From Acidobacteriota bacterium (lineage in GTDB: Bacteria > Acidobacteriota > Blastocatellia > RBC074): a stretch of 13,106 bases of DNA. Positions 1 through 7,515 of this stretch are shown here, in pieces. Within the stretch, counting starts at the first letter, position 1; each line of letters begins with the position of its first letter. The stretch covers positions 1 to 13,106 of the forward strand of contig JABFSD010000074.1 of NCBI GenBank assembly GCA_013140935.1, read 5' to 3'. A program made the translations under genes and the position numbers. The notes under the pieces were generated by a model. That model was not told the DNA's origin and did not search any database. It saw only the letters and a list, made by a program, of their open reading frames with translations.

Positions 1-1
1 G

Positions 2-325
2 AGTGACCGGCAAATGCACGCGGCGCTGTATGGCTTTTTTGCGCGCGCGCAGGCGACCGAACCGAATGCGGTTAAAGCCCGCCAGTTGCAGGAGCGGCTG
101 GAATATCTTGAAACCGTATTGGCGCAAATGTGCGGCACGCGTACGGCGGCTTGTGCCATCGAACGCGCCGCTGCACAAGCCGTTGCGCAAGCCGATGCCG
201 CTGGGCCCGCCGCACTGGCGCACGAAAACTGGCCGCGCTTTCTCAACCATCTGGCGGCGTTTGCTCAGGTGATGTGCGGCGCTTCGGCGGCTTCGTTAAT
301 TCGCGCGAAAGGGCAGATGGCATGA
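2..325 (+). CDS. C-terminal part of an unrecognised alpha-helical protein (5' end outside window)
   Basis: The frame is open from the left edge through 107 residues to a TGA at 323-325, so the gene starts before the window; the ATG at 14 is probably internal. The visible part is rich in Ala, Gln, Arg and Glu and looks helical, for example QLQERLEYLETVLAQM near its middle. It has three cysteines but no motif I recognise, no membrane segment and no signal. Its stop overlaps the start of the next gene as ATGA, so the two are likely one transcript with coupled translation. The product probably acts with, or is made in ratio to, the downstream membrane protein. Function unknown. I am fairly confident it is coding because of the overlap and the same strand and composition as its neighbour. 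Confidence 0.6.
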   Translation, partial: SDRQMHAALYGFFARAQATEPNAVKARQLQERLEYLETVLAQMCGTRTAACAIERAAAQAVAQADAAGPAALAHENWPRFLNHLAAFAQVMCGASAASLIRAKGQMA

Positions 326-1311
326 GGAACGAATCACGCAGCAGCGAGCGATCACATGACGAACACGCCGGGCTGGCGCGTTGGGCGTCGGCGCTTACGC
401 CCAATCGGGTGGCGCTCGGTATGCTGGCACACGTGGCGCTTTGGTGGGCTTGCCGCTGGTATCCAACAGAATATTCGGCAGAACATTCCGCCGCACATTC
501 CGAAGCGCGCGCGTTCTGGAAGCTGGCCGAAGGCGTGGTTCGTTATGGCGGTATGAGCATCGCTTGTTTGACGATGATGGTTTTGACGCTGGTCATTGCG
601 CGCGAACATCGCGCGACACGTCGTTTGAATTTCGCCTGGCTGGCCTTGACCGCGCACGCCGGCGTAGCGCTCGTGCGCGCGTGGATCGAATTTTCACTTT
701 ATTACTACGACAGTTATCCGCTGGGGCGCTGGTGGATGGGCTTTCTGATGCAAGTCGTCGTAGTCGGCGGCACACTGCTGGTGCTGTTGAGCATGTTGGC
801 GATGGTGCAGGCTTACCAACTCGTAGGCCTTAGCCTCAAGCTCGCACGCCAGGACTGGCTGATCGCCGCGCTCGCGCTGACCTTGCTGCCGGTGCTGATA
901 GCCTATCGCAACGAATTTACCGAAGCCGGTTCACCGTTGGTTTTCACGCGTTATCTGCAACAGTTCGGCATTTACCTGCTGCCGGTGGCGGCGATGGTCG
1001 GCCTGGTCTTGCAACGGCAAACGGCGCGCATGGGCGGCGGGCAATTAGCCTCAGCCTTAGGCTGGCTGACGGCATACGTTCTGGTGCGCGCGGTGTTGGT
1101 GCTGGCGGCGGTGTGGATTCAAGAGATGCCGCACCCCTTGACTGAATTTAACGCGCTGTTAGGCACTCTCATCGCCGCCGCGTGGCAAGCGGCGCTGTGG
1201 CTGGCGGTTATCGCGACGGCTAAACGCGCCGCCATGATTTTTAGCGCCCGCAGTGAACTGCAAAAGAATTTTACGACCAGACGGCTGACCGTTTCGGTCG
1301 AAACCACTTAA
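322..1311 (+). CDS. Hypothetical multi-pass inner-membrane protein (about 8 helices)
   Basis: This is a 329-residue protein of unknown function. I chose the ATG at 322 because it overlaps the upstream stop as ATGA; the frame stays open further upstream, but that part lies inside the previous gene. Hydrophobic stretches suggest eight membrane helices at about residues 29-46, 75-93, 104-124, 137-165, 178-195, 215-231, 243-266 and 276-300. The N-terminal 28 residues are hydrophilic and the C-terminal tail is basic (KRAAMIFSARSELQKNF), which favours a cytoplasmic tail. An aromatic YYYDSYPLGRWW patch lies in the loop before helix 4. There is no signal peptide, ATP-binding motif or known transporter signature that I can see. 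It could be an energy-coupling or sensory membrane component, but nothing in the sequence decides this. Translational coupling links it to the preceding gene. Confidence 0.75.
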   Translation: MRNESRSSERSHDEHAGLARWASALTPNRVALGMLAHVALWWACRWYPTEYSAEHSAAHSEARAFWKLAEGVVRYGGMSIACLTMMVLTLVIAREHRATRRLNFAWLALTAHAGVALVRAWIEFSLYYYDSYPLGRWWMGFLMQVVVVGGTLLVLLSMLAMVQAYQLVGLSLKLARQDWLIAALALTLLPVLIAYRNEFTEAGSPLVFTRYLQQFGIYLLPVAAMVGLVLQRQTARMGGGQLASALGWLTAYVLVRAVLVLAAVWIQEMPHPLTEFNALLGTLIAAAWQAALWLAVIATAKRAAMIFSARSELQKNFTTRRLTVSVETT

Positions 1312-1403
1312 TGACCAACGTCGGATCACACGACGGACTGAATCGCTTTGCTGGGATTTCGCTTTTTCTCGCAAACCCAAAACCCTAATTAGGAGAACTC
1401 CAG

Positions 1404-4400
1404 ATGACCAGATTCATTCACCCTATCAGGCTGATCGTGTGTTCGCTGCTATTTTGTATGGCGATCACGCTGACAAATTCAGCGACAGCACAAACTATCT
1501 TTGGACGCATCAGCGGTACGGTCACCGACGGCACGGGCGCGGTCGTACCGAACGCGACCGTGACGGTGACGGACGAAGGTACGCAACAAAGCCGCACCGC
1601 CACGACCGAAGGCAATGGCTTTTATGTCATCACCAATCTGCAACCCGGCACTTACAGCATCAGCATCGAGTTGCAGGGATTCAAAAAATCAAAGAAAACT
1701 GGCTATACGCTCGTCGCGGATGGACGGCTCACCGTGGATTTCAAACTCGAAACCGGCGCTGTCACTGAAAGCGTCGAAGTCACGGCTTCAACGGGTGAAA
1801 CCGTCAATTCGACTTCGGGCGAAGTGGCGCGCGTGATTGACGGTTCACAGGTGCAGGATATGGCGCTCAACGGGCGCAATTACATGCAATTGACGACGCT
1901 GATTCCCGGCTCGCCGCTGCTCAATGACAATCAGTTGGAATTGATGACCAGTCTTTCAGTGAATCAGCCGATCAATGGCAGTCGTGGCAATGCCAACAGC
2001 CTGAGCGTAGACGGCGGATTCAATCTGGATTCCGGCTCGAACGGTTCGCAAATCAATAACGTCGGCATCAATTTCATCAAGGAAGTTTCGATCAAGACCT
2101 CGAACTTTTCGGCGGAATACGGACGCAATTCAGGCGCTTCGATCAATGTCGTGACGCGCGGCGGCACGAATCAATTTCACGGCGATGCGTTTGAATATCT
2201 GCGCAATGAAAAGCTGGATGCCAACAACTTCTTCGTCAATCGCACGCCGCTTTCCAACGCGCAAATTGCCGCTGGGTTGAAAGAGCAACCGCGTGCGCCG
2301 CTGCGCTATAACAATTTCGGTTGGGATTTGGGCGGCCCCGTCATCAAATCGAAGTTTCATTTCTTTGCCGGGATGGAGTGGAAGCTGATTCGCCGTTCGA
2401 CCACGGCGGCGCAACGCACCTTGCCGACGCGGGCCGAGCGCGCGGGAGATTTCAGTTTCCGGTTGCGCGGCGCTGACGGCATCGTCGGCACGGCGGATGA
2501 CGGCGTGTTACGCGACCCGAACAATCCCGCTTCAACCTGTGTGGGGCCGACCGCCACAGCGGAGGCGATTCGCACGGGTTGCTTTGCCGGCAACATCATT
2601 CCGACCAATCGCCTCACCGCAGACGGCAAAGCCATTGCCAATGTTTATAGTGCGATGGAGAGTCTGGCTTTTGGTTATGCCGACACGTCCACGGCCAACA
2701 ATGCGATTTACCAATTGTCCAACCCGTTCAATTTTCGGCAGGAAATCATCCGGCTCGATTACAAATTCAACGATAAGCACAACATTTACGGACGTTTTCT
2801 GCACGACGATTATGTGTTGACCGACCCCTATGGCGTCTTTATCACTTCGCAATTGCCGACCATTCCGACCGAGCGTCGTCGTCCGGGCTACAGCTATCAG
2901 GTTTCGCACACCTGGGTGATGCGCCCCAATCTCATCAACGAATTCAAAATCAATACTTCGTGGAACGGCCAGCGCATTCCACCCGTAGGCGAAAACTGGA
3001 AGCGTTCGACCTATGGTTTCACCTATCAGCAACTGTTCCCCTTTGGCACGTTTGAAGAGAGTATTCCCAACATCAGCATGGATACGTTTTCTTCGTTTCA
3101 GGGCGCGACTGGCTCGCTGATTTCTCCGACCGCAGACATTGCTTTCACCGACAACGTATCGTGGATTAAAGGCGTGCATACATTCAGATTTGGTGGCCTG
3201 GTGTTACGCAATCGCAAAGACCAGAACGGGCGTCCGGCTTATACGGGAACGGTTACATTCAATGTCGCGGGCAATACGAACACGACGAACGTGGCGCTGG
3301 GCGATGCGCTGCTCGGCAATTTTCGCCGCTACACCGAAGCCGAAAACGACCCCGTTGCGTTTTATCGCTTCACCGGCGTCGAAGGCTATGCCACGGATAG
3401 CTGGAAAGTGAATCGTAAGCTGAGCATCGAATACGGCGTGCGTTATCAATGGGTGCAACCGACTTACACGCAACAAAACAACCTGGGGAATTTCGATCCG
3501 CGCCTTTACAACCCGGCGCAGGCGGTGACGCTGCTGGCGAATGGTTTGATTGACACCACGAAAGGCGGCACTCGTTTCAATGGATTGGTGCGGGCCGGCG
3601 ATGGCATTCCCCAGGATCAATTGGGGCGTGTGCCGTTCGGCAACAGTGCGCGTGTGACCGGGGTGCCGACAGGCGCGCCGCGTGGGTTATATGACACACA
3701 ACATTTGTTCGCGCCGCGCTTCAGCTTTGCTTACGCTCCGTTCAATGACAACAAGACGGCGGTGCGCGGCGGCTTCGGCATTTTCTTCGACAAGCCCGAA
3801 GGCAATCTATGGATTTCGGCGCTCAACAATCCGCCGTTTCTCGACAGCGCACAATTCGAGAATGCGAACCTCAGCAACATTCGCGGCGGCAATGCGGCGG
3901 CGCTTGCGCCTTTTGGCGACATCGTGACGATTGACCCCAATCTGGTCACGCCGCGCACGATGAATTTCAGCCTGAGCGTGCAGCGCGAATTGCCGCTGGG
4001 GATATTTTTGGAAACGGCGTATGTCGGCAATCTAGGCCGCCATCTGTTGCGTCGCCCCGACATCAATCAACCGACGTTTGCCGCGCTGGTCGCCAATGCA
4101 GCCCTGCCGACGGCGCAGCGCCTTTCCGTCAATACGCTGCGCCCTTACAAAGGCTTCGCGGCCATCAACAATTACTTCTCCGACGCCAACTCGAATTATC
4201 ACTCGTTGCAGATTTATGCGACCAAGCGCAAAGGCAATGGCACTTTCTCGGTCAGCTATACGTGGTCGAAAGCATTGTCCGATACGAATAGCGGCGGCAA
4301 CGGCGACGGCAACCCGACCGGCGAAGACCCCTTCAATCGCCGCATCAATTACGGTCCGGTCAGCTTTGATCGGCGTCACATTCTGGTGAACACCTATCGT

Positions 4401-4877
4401 TACAGCATGCCTCGTCTGAGAAAATTAAATCCTACCGTGCGCAACGTGCTGGGCGGCTGGGAAGGGAGCGGCATTACGCGCTGGCAAACCGGGCAATATC
4501 TGACCGTCAACAGCAACAGTTCGATTGGCGGGCGGCGGGCTGATTACATCGGCGGCAACATCGCACTCGGCGGTGATGCGGCGTATACGCGCTGGTTCAA
4601 TACCGCCGCGTTCAACCAGGTAGGTGATGCAACGCGCGGCACGGCGGGCGTAGGCATTGTGCAAGGGCCGGGCCGTTTTTTGACGGATTTCTCGTTGCGC
4701 AAAAACTTCACGTTGACCGAGCGCTTCAAGCTGAAGTTTCAGGCTGACCTCTTCAATGCCTTCAATAAAGTGTTGTTGAATAACCCTGACACCAACTTCA
4801 ATAGTGCCGCTTTCGGCACGATCACCGGCAGCGCGCCCGGACGCAACGCACAACTCGGCTTGTCACTGACGTTCTAA
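1404..4877 (+). CDS. Oar-like TonB-dependent outer-membrane receptor with carboxypeptidase-regulatory-like N-domain
   Basis: A 1157-residue outer-membrane beta-barrel protein, a size typical of Oar-like receptors. The start is set by AGGAG at 1391-1395, eight bases before ATG 1404. Residues 1-29 form a signal peptide ending in Ala-Thr-Ala before Gln30. Residues about 31-125 match a carboxypeptidase-regulatory-like beta-sandwich (GRISGTVTDGTGAVVPNA, then NGFYVITNLQPGTYSI). A plug domain follows at about 130-260 (ALNGRNYMQL, FSAEYGRNSGASINVVTRGG). The rest is barrel with many alternating aromatic strands, ending in a C-terminal Phe (LGLSLTF) as expected for BAM-assembled proteins. Residues 356-368 (GADGIVGTADDGV) look like an Asp/Gly-rich, possibly calcium-binding loop. 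The substrate cannot be told; such receptors usually import oligosaccharides, siderophores or large polymers using TonB-ExbBD energy. No SusD-like lipoprotein or TonB gene adjoins it. It appears to be a single-gene transcript ending at the hairpin at 4902-4939. Confidence 0.95.
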   Translation: MTRFIHPIRLIVCSLLFCMAITLTNSATAQTIFGRISGTVTDGTGAVVPNATVTVTDEGTQQSRTATTEGNGFYVITNLQPGTYSISIELQGFKKSKKTGYTLVADGRLTVDFKLETGAVTESVEVTASTGETVNSTSGEVARVIDGSQVQDMALNGRNYMQLTTLIPGSPLLNDNQLELMTSLSVNQPINGSRGNANSLSVDGGFNLDSGSNGSQINNVGINFIKEVSIKTSNFSAEYGRNSGASINVVTRGGTNQFHGDAFEYLRNEKLDANNFFVNRTPLSNAQIAAGLKEQPRAPLRYNNFGWDLGGPVIKSKFHFFAGMEWKLIRRSTTAAQRTLPTRAERAGDFSFRLRGADGIVGTADDGVLRDPNNPASTCVGPTATAEAIRTGCFAGNIIPTNRLTADGKAIANVYSAMESLAFGYADTSTANNAIYQLSNPFNFRQEIIRLDYKFNDKHNIYGRFLHDDYVLTDPYGVFITSQLPTIPTERRRPGYSYQVSHTWVMRPNLINEFKINTSWNGQRIPPVGENWKRSTYGFTYQQLFPFGTFEESIPNISMDTFSSFQGATGSLISPTADIAFTDNVSWIKGVHTFRFGGLVLRNRKDQNGRPAYTGTVTFNVAGNTNTTNVALGDALLGNFRRYTEAENDPVAFYRFTGVEGYATDSWKVNRKLSIEYGVRYQWVQPTYTQQNNLGNFDPRLYNPAQAVTLLANGLIDTTKGGTRFNGLVRAGDGIPQDQLGRVPFGNSARVTGVPTGAPRGLYDTQHLFAPRFSFAYAPFNDNKTAVRGGFGIFFDKPEGNLWISALNNPPFLDSAQFENANLSNIRGGNAAALAPFGDIVTIDPNLVTPRTMNFSLSVQRELPLGIFLETAYVGNLGRHLLRRPDINQPTFAALVANAALPTAQRLSVNTLRPYKGFAAINNYFSDANSNYHSLQIYATKRKGNGTFSVSYTWSKALSDTNSGGNGDGNPTGEDPFNRRINYGPVSFDRRHILVNTYRYSMPRLRKLNPTVRNVLGGWEGSGITRWQTGQYLTVNSNSSIGGRRADYIGGNIALGGDAAYTRWFNTAAFNQVGDATRGTAGVGIVQGPGRFLTDFSLRKNFTLTERFKLKFQADLFNAFNKVLLNNPDTNFNSAAFGTITGSAPGRNAQLGLSLTF

Positions 4878-4901
4878 TCAGTGGGCTGAAGCTCACAGTA
4901 A

Positions 4902-4939
4902 AAACGGCCTGTTGATCACTGAAGATCAACAGGCCGTTT
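4902..4939. terminator. Bidirectional intrinsic terminator between convergent units
   Basis: A perfect 16-bp stem (4902-4917 with 4924-4939; AAACGGCCTGTTGATC) closes a six-base loop. It begins 25 bases after the receptor stop. Read on the plus strand it is followed by TTTCTGTT, a poor U-tract; read on the minus strand the stem runs into TTTTTACTG, a better one. It therefore fits termination of the receptor gene and also of the minus-strand pirin-NmrA-DoxX operon, whose last stop is about 265 bases away. This is seen directly; termination activity is inferred. Confidence 0.8.
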
Positions 4940-5204
4940 CTGTTGCAACTTGCCGCCAACTGCCTCACAGGGAAAGCCGCAAAAACCGGGATGAAAGATC
5001 GAATGACAATCAAACCGGGGCAAAGCTGAATCCCTGTTTTGACATCGGCAGCGTGCGAATGCGTTCGCACGTCGCCGTGAACCCTGAATTCGCAATCGCA
5101 GGCAGAATCGGCGGCTAGGCAGATTCGCTCAGTCGTGTCAGCGCGTAACCGAGACGGATGTCAGATCAAATGCCTGGTTCTTTTCATTGTGGTTTGTGTC
5201 CTTG
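4940..5204. other. Convergent intergenic region with no gene, carrying one short palindrome
   Basis: With the terminator, this makes a 327-base gap between the 3' ends of the receptor gene and the DoxX-like gene. Short open frames cross it on both strands, but none has a good ribosome binding site or a recognisable product, so I call no gene. The one notable structure is the palindrome at 5052-5071. The stretch could be decayed coding sequence, but I cannot identify a source. Confidence 0.55.
5052..5071. repeat. 20-bp palindrome (8-bp arms, TGCG loop)
   Basis: CGTGCGAA, then TGCG, then TTCGCACG form a perfect 8-bp inverted repeat. It lies between two convergent 3' ends, where a promoter operator is not expected, and neither side has a run of T, so it is a weak terminator at best. 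It may be an RNA 3'-end hairpin for the minus-strand operon or a protein binding site. Confidence 0.45.
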
Positions 5205-5573
5205 TTAATTTCTTTCTGCGCGATTCCAAAGCTGGCGGGCGATGGCGAGCAATGCGAGCGCGACCAGCGGCGCAATCATTCTGCCCACCGGATCACCACT
5301 CGCGCCGTGCGAAATCGCGGCGGCAACCAGTGTGAAGACGAATCCCGCATACGCCCACTCACGCAACACGGCAGGTGTCCACGGCAATAAGAGCGCCACT
5401 ACTCCCAGCAGCTTCGCTACGCCGAGCATCATCCGAAAGTAGTCTGGGTAACCGAGATGCCGAAACGCCTCTACCATCTGCGCGCTCCCCGACAGATAAC
5501 CCAACGCAGAACCCGCCATCATCAGTGAGAACAGCCCGATGACGACCCAATAACCGATTTTGTATTTCATCAT
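5205..5573 (-). CDS. DoxX-like small membrane protein
   Basis: A 122-residue integral membrane protein of the DoxX-like family, with four predicted helices at about residues 6-27, 46-63, 73-92 and 99-116. The pattern GYxxxGLFSLMMxGSALGYL, then YPDYFRMMLGVAKLLGVVALLLP, is typical of the family. Two adjacent ATG codons are possible. AGGAG ends only three bases before the first (5573) and six before the second (5570), so translation may really begin at 5570, giving 121 residues. It is the last gene of the operon, 18 bases after the NmrA-like stop. Known DoxX relatives are linked to thiosulfate:quinone oxidoreductase and to membrane redox-stress complexes; the role here is unproven but agrees with its redox-type neighbours. 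Confidence 0.85.
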   Translation of the reverse strand: MMKYKIGYWVVIGLFSLMMAGSALGYLSGSAQMVEAFRHLGYPDYFRMMLGVAKLLGVVALLLPWTPAVLREWAYAGFVFTLVAAAISHGASGDPVGRMIAPLVALALLAIARQLWNRAERN

Positions 5574-5591
5574 TCACTCCTGTTTGTCTGT

Positions 5592-6503
5592 TTAGAGTTT
5601 CTCCCGCTCGACGTACTCGCGCACGGTCGTAGGCTTGATTGACGGATAGCGGTCATTCATCAGTCCGTCGAGCTTCCCTTCGCCATTGAGCATTGACCGG
5701 TAATACATCAGCGGCAACCAGGCAAAGAAGTTGGCCGGTTCGGCCTGCCGTAAATGTGCGATGCGCGCGTCCAGGTCTTCCATCGAACCCAGCCGCTCGA
5801 CCCGCAACTTCCGGCCCGATGCCGACTCATAGGCGCTGACGATGCCTTCAAAGCTGATAACATCACCCGCGATAGAGAAGATGCGCGGTACTGGTCGTTC
5901 ATCAACCGCGACCTCGGCGGTGTAGCGCGCGGTGTCAGCGTAGGTAGTCCAGTCCATCGGCTGTTTGCCGTCGCCCCACACGTAGGCCGTCTGTTGCTCA
6001 ACATCAATGATGCGCACGAAGCCGAACAGTACGCCGCGATCAAGGAATCCGCCGTTCAGCACATGGACGACTTCGACATTGCCACGCTCGGCGTCTGCGA
6101 CCGACGCAAACTGTCGCCGCAAGTCAGAGGTAGGGATTTGACCGGGCTTCACCTTGAACAGATCGAGTGAATAATCCGAAGGGATGAAGCGTTTGACTCC
6201 GGCGTCGCGCGCCGCTCGCAGCAATTGAGCCTGGCCTTCAATGATGACCTCGGAGCCGCCTTGAAGCGAAGAAATCACGGTCGTTGCTCCCTCACAGAGC
6301 GAAGCCAACACGCCATCGGCGCTTTGCCCGATTTCGCCCTCGACCACTTGTGCGCCTCGCTGCTCAAGTTCAGCGGCCTTGTCGCGGCTGCCGGAGCGGA
6401 CGAGCAACCTGAGTTGCACGTCGGGCTTGTCCAGCACCGCGTTGCCGATCAGTGTTCCGAGTCTGCCCGTAGCGCCAACTAATGCGATTATTTTTTTGCT
6501 CAT
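5592..6503 (-). CDS. NmrA-like / isoflavone-reductase-like NAD(P)-binding protein
   Basis: A 303-residue atypical short-chain dehydrogenase. The N-terminus has the Rossmann beta strand and glycine motif of the NmrA group (IIALVGATGRLG, residues 5-16), an Arg-containing cofactor-specificity stretch after the second strand (LLVRSGSRDKA), and the family motif VKRFIPSDYS in the middle. The Tyr-Lys catalytic pair of classical dehydrogenases is not evident, as is usual in NmrA proteins that act as NADP-responsive sensors or as reductases. An AGGAGG at 6510-6515 sits six bases before ATG 6503 and decides the start. It is the second gene of the operon: the shifted pirin tail ends at 6517, only 13 bases upstream, so this ribosome binding site immediately follows the pirin stop. 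Length is normal for the family. The substrate is unknown; an electrophilic or quinone-like compound would fit the context. Confidence 0.9.
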   Translation of the reverse strand: MSKKIIALVGATGRLGTLIGNAVLDKPDVQLRLLVRSGSRDKAAELEQRGAQVVEGEIGQSADGVLASLCEGATTVISSLQGGSEVIIEGQAQLLRAARDAGVKRFIPSDYSLDLFKVKPGQIPTSDLRRQFASVADAERGNVEVVHVLNGGFLDRGVLFGFVRIIDVEQQTAYVWGDGKQPMDWTTYADTARYTAEVAVDERPVPRIFSIAGDVISFEGIVSAYESASGRKLRVERLGSMEDLDARIAHLRQAEPANFFAWLPLMYYRSMLNGEGKLDGLMNDRYPSIKPTTVREYVEREKL

Positions 6504-6516
6504 TGTTTTCCTCCTA

Positions 6517-6738
6517 TCAAATTATGTTTATCGGTTCGAGCCGACCCATGCGACCTGTGCGATAGCGCTCAATCGCAGACGCGATCTGCTCTTCGCTGCT
6601 CATGACAAATGGCCCGTTGGAAACGGCCCGTTCGCGCAGTGGACGTCCGGCGATCAGCACGACGCGCGCGCCTTCTGCTGTAGCGCGCAAATACACAGCA
6701 TCGACGTCGTCGGCAAAGGTGTGTTCAATCGGCGGCCC
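6517..6738 (-). pseudogene. Out-of-frame C-terminal part of the pirin gene
   Basis: Read one frame away, this stretch encodes about 72 residues with the hallmark pirin ending: AEGARVVLIAGRPLRERAVS, NGPFVMSSEEQIASAIERYR and TGRMGRLEP, then TGA at 6517-6519. It has no start codon or ribosome binding site of its own near the junction, so it is the detached 3' part of the gene that begins at 7358. The distance 6517-7358 is 842 bases, one short of a multiple of three. Adding one G in the GGG (minus strand) at 6736-6738 joins the frames as NEGPPIEHTFADD. The joined segment also looks several residues shorter than usual between GSVAVG and VYLRA, so a larger small deletion is possible. Confidence 0.85.
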
Positions 6739-7358
6739 TCGTTGCCAACGGCTACGCTCCCTTCGATGACGTACACCAGCGCGTTCCGGTCAGGCGGCAA
6801 TGCTTGTTCAAATTCAGCGCCCGGATCGAGCCTCACCTCGAGAAACGTAATGCCGCCGGGTGGTTCGATCTTGCCGCGCACTTCACCAGCCTCCCCCGCA
6901 ATCACGCGAACGCGAACGCCCTCGCGCTCGAACACCGGAACATCCGGCCCGTCAACGAACAACAGGCGCGGCGATTGCGTCTCCTCTGACGCGGCGAGCT
7001 TCACAAACACCTGTAGCCCATGCGAGAGCTTCCCTCGCTCTTTTGGAAACTCTTCATGGATGATGCCGCTGCCCGCAAGCGTCCAGATGACTGCGCCCGG
7101 CTTGGCTAAAAGCTGATGTCCAAGGCTGTCGCGGTTGACAAACTCGCCTTCGCCGTCTTCGAACAGATATGTCACCGCCGAGAATCCCGCGTGCGGATGC
7201 GGCGGAAAGACTGGCGCGCGCATGTGGAAGTGATCTATGCCAATCACCGGATCGAGATCAGCTCCGACTGAGGCGGCGGAAATGTGTGCTGCACTGAACT
7301 CATACGAGCCAGGCCGCTTCGCCGCGCTGCCAGTGCTGGCAATGCTTCTGTTGCTCAT
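6654..7358 (-). CDS. Pirin-family cupin protein, frameshifted near residue 208
   Basis: Pirins are Fe-binding bicupins; bacterial members include quercetin 2,3-dioxygenases and stress-linked regulators. Residues 54-56 (HPHAGF) and 101-103 (HEE within GSGIIHEEFP) supply the expected His, His, His, Glu metal ligands in the N-terminal cupin. An AAAGGGG-type ribosome binding site precedes ATG 7358. The frame reads normal pirin up to about VYVIEGSVAVGNEG (residues 195-208), then 26 residues of nonsense to a TGA at 6654. The true C-terminus continues in another frame to 6517 (next entry). Restoring one base gives 280 residues, close to the usual pirin length. As it stands the C-terminal cupin is cut short and the protein is probably unstable, unless the shift is a sequencing error. 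It is the first gene of a minus-strand operon, divergent from an AraC regulator. Confidence 0.85.
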   Translation of the reverse strand: MSNRSIASTGSAAKRPGSYEFSAAHISAASVGADLDPVIGIDHFHMRAPVFPPHPHAGFSAVTYLFEDGEGEFVNRDSLGHQLLAKPGAVIWTLAGSGIIHEEFPKERGKLSHGLQVFVKLAASEETQSPRLLFVDGPDVPVFEREGVRVRVIAGEAGEVRGKIEPPGGITFLEVRLDPGAEFEQALPPDRNALVYVIEGSVAVGNEGRRLNTPLPTTSMLCICALQQKARASC

Positions 7359-7420
7359 CGTGTTACCCCTTTCTCTTTCGGTAATGTCGGTTACTGCTTA
7401 AAAAAACGTTTAGGTTTCAT

Positions 7421-7429
7421 TCACTGTGA
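7421..7429. promoter_or_regulatory. Small dyad TCACTGTGA over the predicted operon start point
   Basis: TCAC-T-GTGA is a four-plus-four inverted repeat sitting just downstream of the proposed -10 and covering the predicted +1. A regulator bound here could block initiation. The arms are short, and AraC proteins usually bind longer direct or near-direct sites, so this is only a candidate operator. Confidence 0.2.
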
Positions 7430-7432
7430 TGT

Positions 7433-7461
7433 AATCTAGGCTCAGAATCTTGAACTGGCAA
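7433..7461 (-). promoter_or_regulatory. Candidate sigma-70-type promoter of the pirin-NmrA-DoxX operon
   Basis: On the minus strand, TTGCCA (7456-7461; 5 of 6 matches to TTGACA) is followed after exactly 17 bases by TAGATT (7433-7438; 4 of 6 matches to TATAAT). Transcription would start near 7426, about 68 bases before the pirin ATG. The location, in the gap shared with the AraC gene, makes it plausible, but it was found by eye. Confidence 0.45.
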
Positions 7462-7503
7462 TGCCGTGAAATTCATTTTTTATGTCTGTTCGTTCAATAA
7501 TTG

Positions 7504-7510
7504 AAGGAGG
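7504..7510 (+). promoter_or_regulatory. Ribosome binding site deciding the AraC start
   Basis: AAGGAGG ends five bases before ATG 7516. An in-frame TTG at 7501 would lie within three bases of this site and cannot use it, so the protein starts at 7516. Confidence 0.85.
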
Positions 7511-7515
7511 CTGGA

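Noticed and set aside
130..321. Upstream extension of the membrane protein frame
   Set aside because: The extension overlaps the preceding gene, has Arg/Cys-rich nonsense composition, and the ATGA start at 322 is better.
2532..3179. Minus-strand open frame of 215 codons
   Set aside because: It lies wholly inside the receptor gene, and its translation has no family features; the plus-strand frame is clearly the real one.
5057..5066. CGAA-N4-TTCG as a LexA-type SOS box
   Set aside because: It resembles the Bacillus-type box only loosely and sits between two 3' ends with no promoter to control.
6181..6187. Single GGGATGA heptamers here and at 4988-4994
   Set aside because: One or two chance copies of a heptamer are expected in a window of this size; neither is tandem or paired with an inverted copy.
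6379..7116. Plus-strand open frame of 245 codons over pirin and NmrA
   Set aside because: It is antisense to two recognised genes, Ser/Pro/Thr-rich, and has no ribosome binding site.
7501..7515. TTG start for the AraC regulator
   Set aside because: The ribosome binding site AAGGAGG lies within the proposed first codons, so ATG 7516 is the start.
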